In this document: piece by piece, positions 19,844 to 26,274 of the stretch
Layout of the letters: each line of letters opens with the position of its first letter
Numbering within the stretch: position 1 is the stretch's first letter
From: Mesorhizobium loti
GTDB lineage: Bacteria; Pseudomonadota; Alphaproteobacteria; Rhizobiales; Rhizobiaceae
Assembly: GCA_014189435.1 (NCBI GenBank)
Contig: CP050293.1
Span: 5,461,001-5,525,000 of the forward strand
Reading direction: 5' to 3'
Length of the DNA stretch: 64,000 nucleotides
Made by a program: the position numbers and the translations under genes
Notes under the pieces: model-generated
Seen by the model: only the letters and a program-made list of their open reading frames with translations
Databases searched by the model: none
Told to the model about the DNA's origin: nothing

Positions 19844-20335
19844 ATGGTCTCCAAACGCCTCAGCCGCGAAGCCGGCCATCGCCGCAAGTTCCTGGCGATC
19901 ATCGACGACACGCCGGAGTGCGAGCGCGCCGTCGCCTACGCCTCGAAGCGGGCGCAGAGCACCAGCGGCACGCTGGTGCTGCTCTATGTCATCGAGCCGG
20001 ACGATTTCCAGCACTGGCTGGGTGTCGAGAAGATCATGCGCGAGGAGGCGACCGCCACTGCGCGCGCAGCACTCGACACCTATGCCAACAAGGTACGCCA
20101 GAAGCTTGGCATCGAGCCGGAGATGGTGGTGCGCGAAGGCAAGCCGACGGAAGAGATCCACAAGCTGATCGAAGAAGACCAGGACATCGCCATCCTGGTG
20201 CTGGCCGCCGGTGCCGGCAAGGAAGGCCCGGGGCCGCTGGTCGGCGCTGTCGCCGGCAAGGGTGCCGCCTTCCCGATCCCGGTGACCGTCGTGCCGCAGA
20301 ACCTGTCGGACGAGGAGATCGACAGCCTCGCATGA
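19844..20335 (+). CDS. Universal stress protein (UspA family)
   Basis: This 163-residue single-domain Usp protein shows KFLAIIDDTPECERAVAYAS at the start (the nucleotide-contacting Asp). The helical region follows, then AILVLAAGAGKEGPGPLVG and FPIPVTVVP, where the usual G-2x-G-9x-G-S/T loop is only partly kept. ATP binding is therefore uncertain. A role in stress survival is known only at family level. It sits between trpS and nfuA, a common rhizobial order. Confidence 0.9.
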   Translation: MVSKRLSREAGHRRKFLAIIDDTPECERAVAYASKRAQSTSGTLVLLYVIEPDDFQHWLGVEKIMREEATATARAALDTYANKVRQKLGIEPEMVVREGKPTEEIHKLIEEDQDIAILVLAAGAGKEGPGPLVGAVAGKGAAFPIPVTVVPQNLSDEEIDSLA

Positions 20336-20430
20336 GGTTGCTTCGAGCGCGTCCTAGGCGCGCAAAAACATTCCGCCAGCCAGCCATTCCGGCGATGCGT
20401 TTCGCTTGAATGTCCAGCCAATTGAGCCTA

Positions 20431-20447
20431 TTTAGAATTATTCCAAA
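20431..20447. promoter_or_regulatory. Irr-type iron control element
   Basis: The 17-base dyad TTTAGAATTATTCCAAA differs at one position from the ICE/Irr consensus TTTAGAA-N3-TTCTAAA of Rhizobiales. It ends 31 bases before the nfuA start. A site this close to the start should act in repression, which would lower Fe-S scaffold synthesis under iron limitation. The sequence match is direct; binding by Irr is inference. Confidence 0.72.
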
Positions 20448-20478
20448 CTAGCTGCCCGAAATGGGCACGGAGATGGCC

Positions 20479-21048
20479 ATGTTCATCCAGACCGAATCGA
20501 CGCCAAACCCGGCGACGCTGAAATTCCTGCCCGGCAAGGAAGTGCTTCTGGAAGGCACCGCCGATTTCCGCGATGCCGACGGCGCCGCTGTTGCCTCGCC
20601 GCTGGCTGGCCGGCTGTTCGAGATTCCCGGCGTCACCGGTGTTTTCTTCGGCTATGACTTCATCACCGTGACCAAGGACGGCCCCGACTGGCAGCATCTG
20701 AAGCCGGCGATCCTCGGCGCCATCATGGAACATTTCATGTCCGGCGCGCCAGTCATGGCCAAGGCCGGCCCGGCCGCCGAGACCAGCCAGACCGGCGAGT
20801 TCTATGACAAGGCCGACGAGGAACTGGTCATCACCATCAAGGAACTGCTCGATACGCGGGTGCGCCCGGCGGTCGCCCAGGATGGCGGCGACATCACCTT
20901 CCGCGGCTTTGAGAACGGCACGGTGTTCCTGCACATGAAAGGCGCCTGCGCCGGCTGCCCGTCATCGACGGCAACGCTGAAGCACGGCATCCAGAATCTT
21001 CTGCGCCACTTCGTGCCGGAAGTGCAGCAGGTCGAACAGGTCTCCTGA
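20479..21048 (+). CDS. nfuA: NfuA-type Fe-S scaffold protein
   Basis: This protein carries and delivers Fe-S clusters. It has 189 residues: an Nfu N-terminal domain (MFIQTESTPNPATLKFLPG) and a C-terminal NifU-like domain. The latter has the cluster-binding CxxC in GACAGCPSS and ends LKHGIQNLLRHFVPEV. ATG 20479 fits the conserved start and is preceded by CGGAGA; an upstream ATG at 20461 is in frame. An Irr-type box lies just upstream, which fits an iron-responsive Fe-S gene. Confidence 0.94.
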   Translation: MFIQTESTPNPATLKFLPGKEVLLEGTADFRDADGAAVASPLAGRLFEIPGVTGVFFGYDFITVTKDGPDWQHLKPAILGAIMEHFMSGAPVMAKAGPAAETSQTGEFYDKADEELVITIKELLDTRVRPAVAQDGGDITFRGFENGTVFLHMKGACAGCPSSTATLKHGIQNLLRHFVPEVQQVEQVS

Positions 21049-21119
21049 CGCCCCTTTGATAATTCTACATCTGGTCCGATTTTCTTCGCTTCCGGCGCAT
21101 CGATCAGAAGGAACTCCAA

Positions 21120-21446
21120 ATGATCTACGAACTTCGGGTGTACCGGGCTTTGCCGGGACGCCTGCCGGCGCTTCTTGATCGCTTCGACAAGATCACCCTC
21201 AAATTGTGGGAAAAGCACGGTATCCGCCAAGCGGGTTTCTTTACCACACTGATCGGTGCTTCGAACAACGAACTGACCTATATGCTGGCATGGGAATCGC
21301 TGGCCGAACGCGAAGAGCGCTGGACGGCGTTCGTGAAGGACCCTGCCTGGACGCAGGCGCGGGAAGATTCCGAGCGTGATGGCCAGATCACCGAGACAAT
21401 CACCAACCAAATTTTGGCTCCCACCTCGTTCTCGGAGGTGTCCTGA
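21120..21446 (+). CDS. NIPSNAP family protein
   Basis: This 108-residue protein has the compact ferredoxin-like NIPSNAP pattern: MIYELRVYRALPGRLPALL, then HGIRQAGFFTT, LTYMLAWESLAERE and FVKDPAWTQAREDSE. The molecular function of bacterial members is not established. AAGGAA precedes the ATG. It is followed by a strong terminator. Confidence 0.9.
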   Translation: MIYELRVYRALPGRLPALLDRFDKITLKLWEKHGIRQAGFFTTLIGASNNELTYMLAWESLAEREERWTAFVKDPAWTQAREDSERDGQITETITNQILAPTSFSEVS

Positions 21447-21481
21447 CCGCCGAGCAGGCGTCGCATCGCGCAAAAAAACAA

Positions 21482-21507
21482 AAAACCGGGCCAAATTGCC
21501 CGGTTTT
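21482..21507 (+). terminator. Intrinsic terminator after the NIPSNAP gene
   Basis: A perfect 10-bp inverted repeat, AAAACCGGGC-CAAATT-GCCCGGTTTT, has flanking A and T tracts, so it can work in both directions. It lies 35 bases past the stop codon at 21446. Confidence 0.9.
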
Positions 21508-21564
21508 CTGTTTGGGACGTCCGTTGTTGCCTAGACGGTCCGCGTACGAAAGCTGCCTCTATCT

Positions 21565-21612
21565 GATCATGATTTTCCCGAGAACCGGTACCGGTTTCTC
21601 GGCATCATGATC
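21565..21612. repeat. Palindromic intergenic repeat (rhizobial type)
   Basis: This 48-base nested palindrome has outer arms GATCATGA (21565-21572) and TCATGATC (21605-21612). The inner arms CGAGAACC and GGTTTCTCG surround GGTACC. It has the GATCATG...TTTTCC...ACCGG character of a repeat common in Mesorhizobium and Sinorhizobium intergenic regions. A relative sits at 63181-63233. It touches the stop codon of the L,D-transpeptidase gene and may stabilise or end its transcript. Confidence 0.75.
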
Positions 21613-22229
21613 TAAAGAACAATGACCTTGGCGCCGACCGAGGCGCGGTCATAGAGGTCGATAATGTCCTGATTCATCAGGCGGATGCAGCCTGACGACA
21701 TTGCCTTGCCGATCGAATTCCATTCCGGGCTGCCATGCAGGCGATAACCCGAATCGCCGCCCTTGTTGAACAGGTACATGGCGCGCGCGCCGAGCGGGTT
21801 CTTCAGGCCCGGCTCCATGCCGCCGGCAAACTTTTCCAGTTCGGGCTGGCGCTGGATCATCTGCCTCGGCGGCGTCCAGGTCGGCCATTCGCGCTTCAGC
21901 GCGATATGGGCGGTGCCGTGCCACTCGAAACCCTCGCGACCGACGCCGATGCCGTAGCGAATTGCCCTGCCGTCACCCTCGACGAAGTAGAGAAACTTGT
22001 TCTGCGTATCGACGATGATGGTGCCCGGCTTTTCCGGGCTGTCGTAGTTCACTTCCTGCCGATGATACTTCATCGGCACCTTCTCGATCGGGATGCGCGG
22101 CAGCTGGTAACCAGCGTCGGTGACCGAGCCGTAGTCGTTGGAGAATATCTGCGAGCCGATGGTGCTGCAACCAGCGATAGCAGTGGAAAGCGCCAGTGCG
22201 GCGGCGATTGCAAACGACTTCATGCGCAT
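21612..22229 (-). CDS. L,D-transpeptidase (YkuD/ErfK family), lipoprotein
   Basis: This 205-residue envelope enzyme makes 3-3 peptidoglycan crosslinks or attaches proteins to peptidoglycan. The N-terminus has a lipoprotein signal ending in ALSTAIAGC. The YkuD catalytic core includes RLHGSPEWNSIG and SSGCIRLMNQDI, giving the conserved His and catalytic Cys. The start MRMKSFAIAAALAL at 22229 could instead be the second Met. It converges with the NIPSNAP gene and is divergent from cueR. Confidence 0.93.
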   Translation of the reverse strand: MRMKSFAIAAALALSTAIAGCSTIGSQIFSNDYGSVTDAGYQLPRIPIEKVPMKYHRQEVNYDSPEKPGTIIVDTQNKFLYFVEGDGRAIRYGIGVGREGFEWHGTAHIALKREWPTWTPPRQMIQRQPELEKFAGGMEPGLKNPLGARAMYLFNKGGDSGYRLHGSPEWNSIGKAMSSGCIRLMNQDIIDLYDRASVGAKVIVL

Positions 22230-22456
22230 CAGGTGATCCGGTGCCCCGCCCCAACTTCGGCGGCACGAGTCGGCCGCTTTCTAGCCGTCATTCATGCTGG
22301 CATTTGCTTTGCTTGCCAAGCGCGCGATGCCTATATGCCTGACTTGACGTGCCGGTAAGCGTATCACTATGGCATTTTGGCAACAGCCCTCACAGGATTG
22401 TGAAGCAAATTCAAGGGGCCTGAATCATGGGCTCCTGGAAATAGAGGAGAACCGTC

Positions 22457-22876
22457 ATGAATGTCGGTGACGCCGCCCACCGCTCCGGCCTGCCGGCCAA
22501 GACCATCCGCTACTATGAAGAGATCGGCCTGATCGCCCCGGCGCGCGCCGCCAACGGCTACCGCGATTATTCCGGAGATGACATCCACCGGCTGGCCTTT
22601 CTGCGTCGCGCCCGCAATCTCGGCTTTTCCATCGACGATTGCCGCCAGCTGATGGCGCTCTACCAGGATCGCAGCCGCGCCAGCCACGACGTGCGCGAGA
22701 TCGCCGCCGCCCATGTCACGGCGATCGAGGAGAAGGTGCGCGAGCTGCAGTCGATGCGCTTGACCCTGCAGAAACTGATCCATGCCTGCCATGGCGACGA
22801 AAGGCCGGATTGTCCGATCCTTGATGACATGGCAGGCGCCATGTTCGACGACAAGGCCGCTTCAGCGAGACCCTAG
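22457..22876 (+). CDS. cueR: Copper-responsive MerR-family regulator CueR/HmrR
   Basis: This 139-residue activator has a MerR winged helix (MNVGDAAHRSGLPAKTIRYY and NGYRDYSGDDI), a long dimer helix and the Cu(I) loop CHGDERPDCPIL. Cys111 and Cys119 match CueR Cys112/Cys120, and Ser76 matches the Ser that marks monovalent-metal sensing. GAGGAG precedes the ATG. No other copper gene is adjacent, but the copper ATPase operon 10 kb away carries a matching operator, so this is probably its regulator. Confidence 0.93.
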   Translation: MNVGDAAHRSGLPAKTIRYYEEIGLIAPARAANGYRDYSGDDIHRLAFLRRARNLGFSIDDCRQLMALYQDRSRASHDVREIAAAHVTAIEEKVRELQSMRLTLQKLIHACHGDERPDCPILDDMAGAMFDDKAASARP

Positions 22877-22915
22877 GAAACGGCTGAAAACCGGCCGTCC
22901 GCAACGAACGATCCG

Positions 22916-23101
22916 TCAAAGGGACAGCGCCTCCAACAAGGCAATTATGGGCCGTCGACCGTGCTTTCCACCAGTCGCGGCGTGGACTTGTCGAGGTCCG
23001 CGGCTTCGGTCAAACGGGCAGCCTGAAACGCACATGATGGCCGTAACCGTCGTGAGCTTTTCGCGCTTCACCAGCGTCGGACGCTCATGAGTCTTCTTCA
23101 T
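22916..23101 (-). CDS. Possible RiPP precursor peptide
   Basis: This 61-codon frame starts MKKTHERPTLVKREKLTTVT and continues AIMCVSGCPFD, then becomes basic and low in similarity to anything known to me. The N-terminus resembles leaders of lasso-type and other RiPP precursors found in rhizobia, which often read MKKTYEKPxLxKRxxLxxVTA. The PxL pair and the VT near the leader end are kept, while the leader Tyr is His here. GGGGCATCTC precedes the ATG. No maturation genes are adjacent; the nearest PqqD/B2 genes are 31 kb away. The peptide after the two Cys may be a decayed tail. Moderate to low certainty. Confidence 0.42.
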   Translation of the reverse strand: MKKTHERPTLVKREKLTTVTAIMCVSGCPFDRSRGPRQVHAATGGKHGRRPIIALLEALSL

Positions 23102-23284
23102 GAGATGCCCCGCAATGCCCAGGAGAGTGGTGCATTTGGGCGCTGGGATTGTCAGGCAGGCGCCAAATAGGCCCGTCATCGCCAGCATGGCAGGTCGATT
23201 GACACAATTTTCTTCGGCATCTAGGCGCGTCAATCTGCCGCTCTATGTCTTCCTTGTCGCGATGATCAACGATGGAGGTTTGGC

Positions 23285-23602
23285 ATGGATCGGCGATTGT
23301 TTCTGACTGGAATGCTTGGGCTGGCAGGGGCTGCGACCGTGGTCGCCATCGCGCGTCCTGCCACTGCATTGGCCGGCATCCCGAATACGGGACCCGGCAT
23401 TCTCGATGAACTCGACAAACCGTCCGACGCCATCCTTGACCAGGATGGCCCTGATGGCCAAGGCGGCATCGAGTTCGTGCGGCATCGCAGGTGGCACCAC
23501 CGCGGCCGCCGTCGCCATTGGAGACGGGTTTGCCGTCGCTACTGGCGCCACGGTTACTGGCGCCGCAGGTGTTTCCGCAGATCTTTCTGGATCCGCTTCT
23601 GA
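23285..23602 (+). CDS. Small Tat-signal protein with Arg/Trp-rich tail
   Basis: This 105-residue protein begins MDRRLFLTGMLGLAGAATVV, a twin-arginine-like export signal ending near ALAG. A short acidic middle (ILDELDKPSDAILDQD) follows. The tail is strikingly dense in Arg, Trp, His, Tyr and Cys (RRHWRRVCRRYWRHGYWRRR). GGAGG precedes the ATG by about 6 bases. Similar proteins in Mesorhizobium carry the misleading name protamine-2-like. The acidic middle and basic tail could fold on each other or bind polyanions. The function is unknown. Confidence 0.65.
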   Translation: MDRRLFLTGMLGLAGAATVVAIARPATALAGIPNTGPGILDELDKPSDAILDQDGPDGQGGIEFVRHRRWHHRGRRRHWRRVCRRYWRHGYWRRRCFRRSFWIRF

Positions 23603-24006
23603 CGACAGCCGGCAACGTGAGAGCCTCGACATCTGCCGGGGCCTTAGTTGTTGTTGTTGGCAAGAATTCCAACCAGAAAAGGCCCGCCACCCTCGGGTAG
23701 CGGGCAATTCTGGAGTGCCAGGGGATCAACCCAGCATGGGATCAACGAGCGGGCCATGGGTTGGTTGCAAACGGCACACGGGACTCGACTGGAAGGGAGC
23801 GGCCCGGTAGCCTTTCCTTTGGGTGGACCGCTACCGGGCCTGACCGGAGCGGGGTGTGATGGGGGAGCTCCGGCTGCCTCCCAAAATACCACTTTATATT
23901 CGCTATAGCTAATTTAATGAAAGCGGCCATGCACCACCTGCAGCTGGCCAGCGCCCATCACGGGAAAGTGAACGTGACGTCGCTGTAGAGTTCTGATCAT
24001 TGGATG
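23603..24006. other. Gene-free stretch before the SMR gene
   Basis: About 400 bases without a convincing gene. A GGAGCGGCCCGGTAGC...GCTACCGGGCC inverted pair lies at roughly 23798-23840, and an AT-rich stretch (23883-23920) could hold a promoter for the SMR gene. I see no known riboswitch consensus. Confidence 0.5.
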
Positions 24007-24023
24007 CCTCCCATCAAAGGAGG
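24007..24023 (+). promoter_or_regulatory. Hairpin that masks the SMR ribosome binding site
   Basis: CCTCC (24007-24011) is exactly complementary to the Shine-Dalgarno core GGAGG (24019-24023) across a 7-base loop. It can hide the ribosome site of the SMR gene, whose apparent start is the ATT at 24032. This suggests translational control, though the stem is only 5 bp. Confidence 0.55.
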
Positions 24024-24031
24024 TTTCTCTC

Positions 24032-24364
24032 ATTTCCGCTTATGCCATTCTTGCTTTGGCCATTATCGGTGAGGTCGTCGCAACGAGCGCTATGAAAGCC
24101 TCAGAGGGCTTCACCCGGCTTGGCCCGTCGATATTGGTGCTGCTCGGTTACGCAGCGGCATTTTTCTTTCTATCCCAAGTCCTGGATCGGATACCGGTCG
24201 GCGTCGCCTATGCAGTATGGGCGGGCGGCGGCATTGTTCTGGTCGCGTTGGTCGCCTGGATTGTCTATGGGCAAAGACCCGACCTGGCAGGCTTCGTCGG
24301 CATGGGCCTGATCCTGGCTGGCGTATTGGTTCTAAACCTGCTGTCCAAAACGAGCGCCCATTAA
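24032..24364 (+). CDS. Small multidrug resistance (EmrE-type) exporter
   Basis: This proton-coupled exporter of the SMR family has 110 residues and four membrane segments. Counting from the ATT at 24032, the essential membrane Glu in [17 protein letters not shown] falls at residue 14, exactly as in Emr[19 protein letters not shown] and [16 protein letters not shown] match segments three and four. A strong AAAGGAGG ends 8 bases before this ATT. The first conventional alternative, TTG 24056, would delete half of segment one. So either AUU is the start codon or an original ATG has mutated. Substrates (quaternary ammonium, guanidinium or others) cannot be told. Confidence 0.8.
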   Translation: MSAYAILALAIIGEVVATSAMKASEGFTRLGPSILVLLGYAAAFFFLSQVLDRIPVGVAYAVWAGGGIVLVALVAWIVYGQRPDLAGFVGMGLILAGVLVLNLLSKTSAH

Positions 24365-24399
24365 TTTGGGCCGGGTTTGTCAGGTGCGCGTTACCCGGT

Positions 24400-24751
24400 C
24401 AGGCCGACCGTTGGCGCAAGAGCGTCGGGAAGCGGCGGCGGCGTTTGTGGCCGCTGCAGTGCCTGTTCGCGCTGGTGATGGTGTCTCTGGCCGCGCTGGC
24501 CACGGCAAGTCCAGGCAGCGTCGAAGCCGTCGCGGATCCTGCCCACCGGTTGGCTGGGCGGCAAGTCCAGTGGCGCATCCGGCACGAGCAACATCAAAGG
24601 CAATATCAGCATCAACACCGGGGAGCACATTTACCATGCCCCCGGCCAGGAGCATTACTGGGAGACGAGGATAAGCCCGCACTATGGTGAGCGCCGGTTT
24701 TGCTCGGAGGCGGAAGCACGCGTCGCGGGCTGGCGCAGGGCAAGGCGATAG
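24400..24751 (+). pseudogene. ExoI-like small exported protein, frameshifted
   Basis: The 3' part in one frame reads GWLGGKSSGASGTSNIKGNI, then SINTGEHIYHAPGQEHYWE and GERRFCSEAEARVAGWRRAR before a TAG. This is the IKGNI...IYH.PG...WFCSE.EA..AGW tail typical of ExoI-like and nuclease-associated proteins in rhizobia. No start codon is in that frame. The natural upstream part, KRRRRLWPLQCLFALVMVSL with its signal anchor, is in a different frame. A frameshift near 24495-24545 therefore separates the halves, and no good start is seen for the first half. It may be real decay or a sequence error. Confidence 0.6.
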
Positions 24752-25241
24752 GTCATTACGTTACGGCAACCAATATATGCCGATTGACTAAAATGAGGAA
24801 CGTCCAACAAACATATGTGGAACTTTTGCAGTCCTCCCAGACCTTTGCGTGTGGAGTGCAAGACTTTGGTCCTGCCGTCTCATATTTTGGAGCGGAAGTT
24901 ACGGCACCACACAAGGCTGGCTTCCACGCGCTCAAGGCCGTCCGCCTTCTACAGCTGGGTAAGGACTTCAGTCTTAATTGATCAATCTCTAATGTATCTA
25001 TAGCTTAGGCAATGCGGGGGGGGACGATCCCAGTCGCCAAAAAGCCTAATCCCGCGATGGCCGGGCCCACTTAACCCTTGGCACAACTGAGCACTGGCCA
25101 TCCTTTTAGGCATATTTTTGAGATTGGCTGGCATAACGGACGTCCAATGGACACTCGCCGAACCAAATCGACAACATCAGACCTTGGCTGGCGACGCGAA
25201 AGACTTTGGTCCTTGGAACGGAAGTTAATCGGCGCGACACA
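24752..25241. other. Gene-poor stretch with promoter-like repeat copy A
   Basis: About 490 bases with no gene I can defend. A 43-base element at 24978-25020 matches 31 of 43 bases of the one at 25543-25585. It has TTGATC (24978-24983), a 17-base gap and TAGCTT (25001-25006), then a G-run beginning near the expected transcript start. Downstream, GGGA-CGA-TCCC could form a small hairpin. It may drive a short RNA. Confidence 0.45.
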
Positions 25242-25427
25242 TCAAGTCGATTTGCGCTGACGATCTCTTTGTTTTTCGAGGAACTGCTTGGCGTGTTCCG
25301 CCCAATCAGCCGCCGTGATCTTGTGTTCCTGAACGGACTTTCTGAACGCCTTGCGCAGAGCGTCAAGGTCAAAGGCCCACATTTGTTCGCCTTCGGCGCT
25401 GCTCGATTTTGCGTCGCTCGTTCCCAT
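25242..25427 (-). CDS. Small helical hypothetical protein
   Basis: This 61-residue frame, from ATG 25427, reads MGTSDAKSSSAEGEQMWAFD, then LDALRKAFRKSVQEHKITAA and DWAEHAKQFLEKQRDRQRK. It is a charged, mostly helical protein with a disordered Ser-rich start. Codon use and composition look protein-like, but no family is recognised. A GTG at 25445 is an alternative start. Neither start has a clear ribosome site. Confidence 0.5.
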   Translation of the reverse strand: MGTSDAKSSSAEGEQMWAFDLDALRKAFRKSVQEHKITAADWAEHAKQFLEKQRDRQRKST

Positions 25428-25542
25428 GGAAACAACGGTATGCACCGCAAGTTCAATCTTTCAAGGGATCAATACCTGACTTCTTTTGGGTATATCCGGG
25501 TATATCGAATGTGCAATCGGATGGACAGCGTCGATAGGCCAA

Positions 25543-25648
25543 TTGCGCAATTGCTAATATGCCCATAGATTAAGCAGCGCGGGGGAATGCTCCCGTAGTG
25601 GCCGGTGTGGTCCGTTGCCCCCACGGTGGAGCCCCCACTGCACCGGCC
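25543..25648 (+). ncRNA. Candidate structured small RNA with its promoter
   Basis: A promoter-like TTGCGC (25543-25548), 17-base gap and TAGATT (25566-25571) precede a G-rich start. Two hairpins follow: CGGGGG-AATG-CTCCCG (25580-25595), then a long stem whose perfect outer arms are GGCCGGTG (25600-25607) and CACCGGCC (25641-25648), with an inner CCGT/ACGG pair. No protein fits. Promoter and G-run are shared with copy A at 24978. The sequence supports structure only; transcription is inference. Confidence 0.42.
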
Positions 25649-25685
25649 ATTCCTCTATGGCTGGGAAGCGCCCATCGAAGACCCC

Positions 25686-26090
25686 CTAGCGGCCCCTCTC
25701 GATTGAACTCGTGCCCTTGGGCGCGAAGAAACACCTCCATCTGTATCTCTGGTAGGCCTCGAACTTCATATGGGGGATGATCGTCCGATAGAACGTCATC
25801 AAATGCTCACAGAGATGGTAGCGGTCATCGGGGGAGGCTTGGGTACGCTCTCTAGGGATAAACCACTCCGGCTCTTGGGGCTCATTCATATATGCCGGGC
25901 GAGGCACCCTGACGTAATAGCCGTCTTTCGTCTCCCTGACCTCGCGAGGGTCTATCGGATGGCAATCTTTGTTGCCGCAGCAATCAGATTGCATAACCGG
26001 GTCTTTTTTGCCGGTGTACCAATCGTGGGCATCCGCGTTGCCAGATAAGACAAGGCACGCCAGCGCGATCCGTCTTCGTGGCAGTCCCAT
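25686..26090 (-). CDS. Exported Cys-rich hypothetical protein
   Basis: This 134-residue protein starts MGLPRRRIALACLVLSGNAD, a signal peptide. It then has HDWYTGKKDPVMQSDCCGNK, DCHPIDP and a C-terminal part with YHLCEHLMTFYRTIIPHM and CFFAP. A HDWY...CCG..DC pattern recurs in small rhizobial exported proteins of unknown function, and the paired Cys suggest disulfides or metal binding. ATG 26090 is preferred over 26123 because GAGGGG precedes it and the signal peptide is then intact. The gene is isolated in the accessory patch. Confidence 0.65.
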   Translation of the reverse strand: MGLPRRRIALACLVLSGNADAHDWYTGKKDPVMQSDCCGNKDCHPIDPREVRETKDGYYVRVPRPAYMNEPQEPEWFIPRERTQASPDDRYHLCEHLMTFYRTIIPHMKFEAYQRYRWRCFFAPKGTSSIERGR

Positions 26091-26181
26091 GACGGCCCCC
26101 TCGCATTTCCACAGAGTATACATTAGCGATGTCTAATTGTCAGTGGAGCGCTCGTCCTGAAACAGGCCGGCCTGTCCTGAG

Positions 26182-26235
26182 GGTTTGTCAAATATACAAT
26201 CGCCCGCATAAGGGCGATTACCCGTTTGACAAACC
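26182..26235. repeat. 54-base palindromic repeat, copy 1
   Basis: Outer arms GGTTTGTCAAA (26182-26192) and TTTGACAAACC (26225-26235) enclose inner arms AATCGCCC (26198-26205) and GGGCGATT (26212-26219) around GCATAA. It lies 40 bases upstream of the IS1595-type transposase gene. A related copy occurs at 29047-29090. It may be the left end of the element or an independent interspersed repeat. Confidence 0.8.
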
Positions 26236-26246
26236 AAACGGATTAT

Positions 26247-26273
26247 GCGATAACGATTCCAAGGAGTTATCGC
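26247..26273 (+). promoter_or_regulatory. Hairpin around the transposase ribosome site
   Basis: GCGATAAC (26247-26254) and GTTATCGC (26266-26273) are perfect inverted arms. The ribosome site AAGGAG (26261-26266) lies in the loop and stem edge, and ATG follows at 26275. Such a fold would dampen transposase translation, a common safeguard in insertion sequences. Confidence 0.55.
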
Positions 26274-26274
26274 G

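Noticed and set aside
23940..24031. Guanidine (mini-ykkC or ykkC) riboswitch before the SMR gene
   Set aside because: The paired ACGR-loop hairpins of mini-ykkC are not visible; only a short ribosome-site hairpin is present.
24793..24981. 62-codon frame MRNVQQTYVELL...
   Set aside because: Start context is weak and composition is not convincing; it is in the repeat-rich gene-poor stretch.
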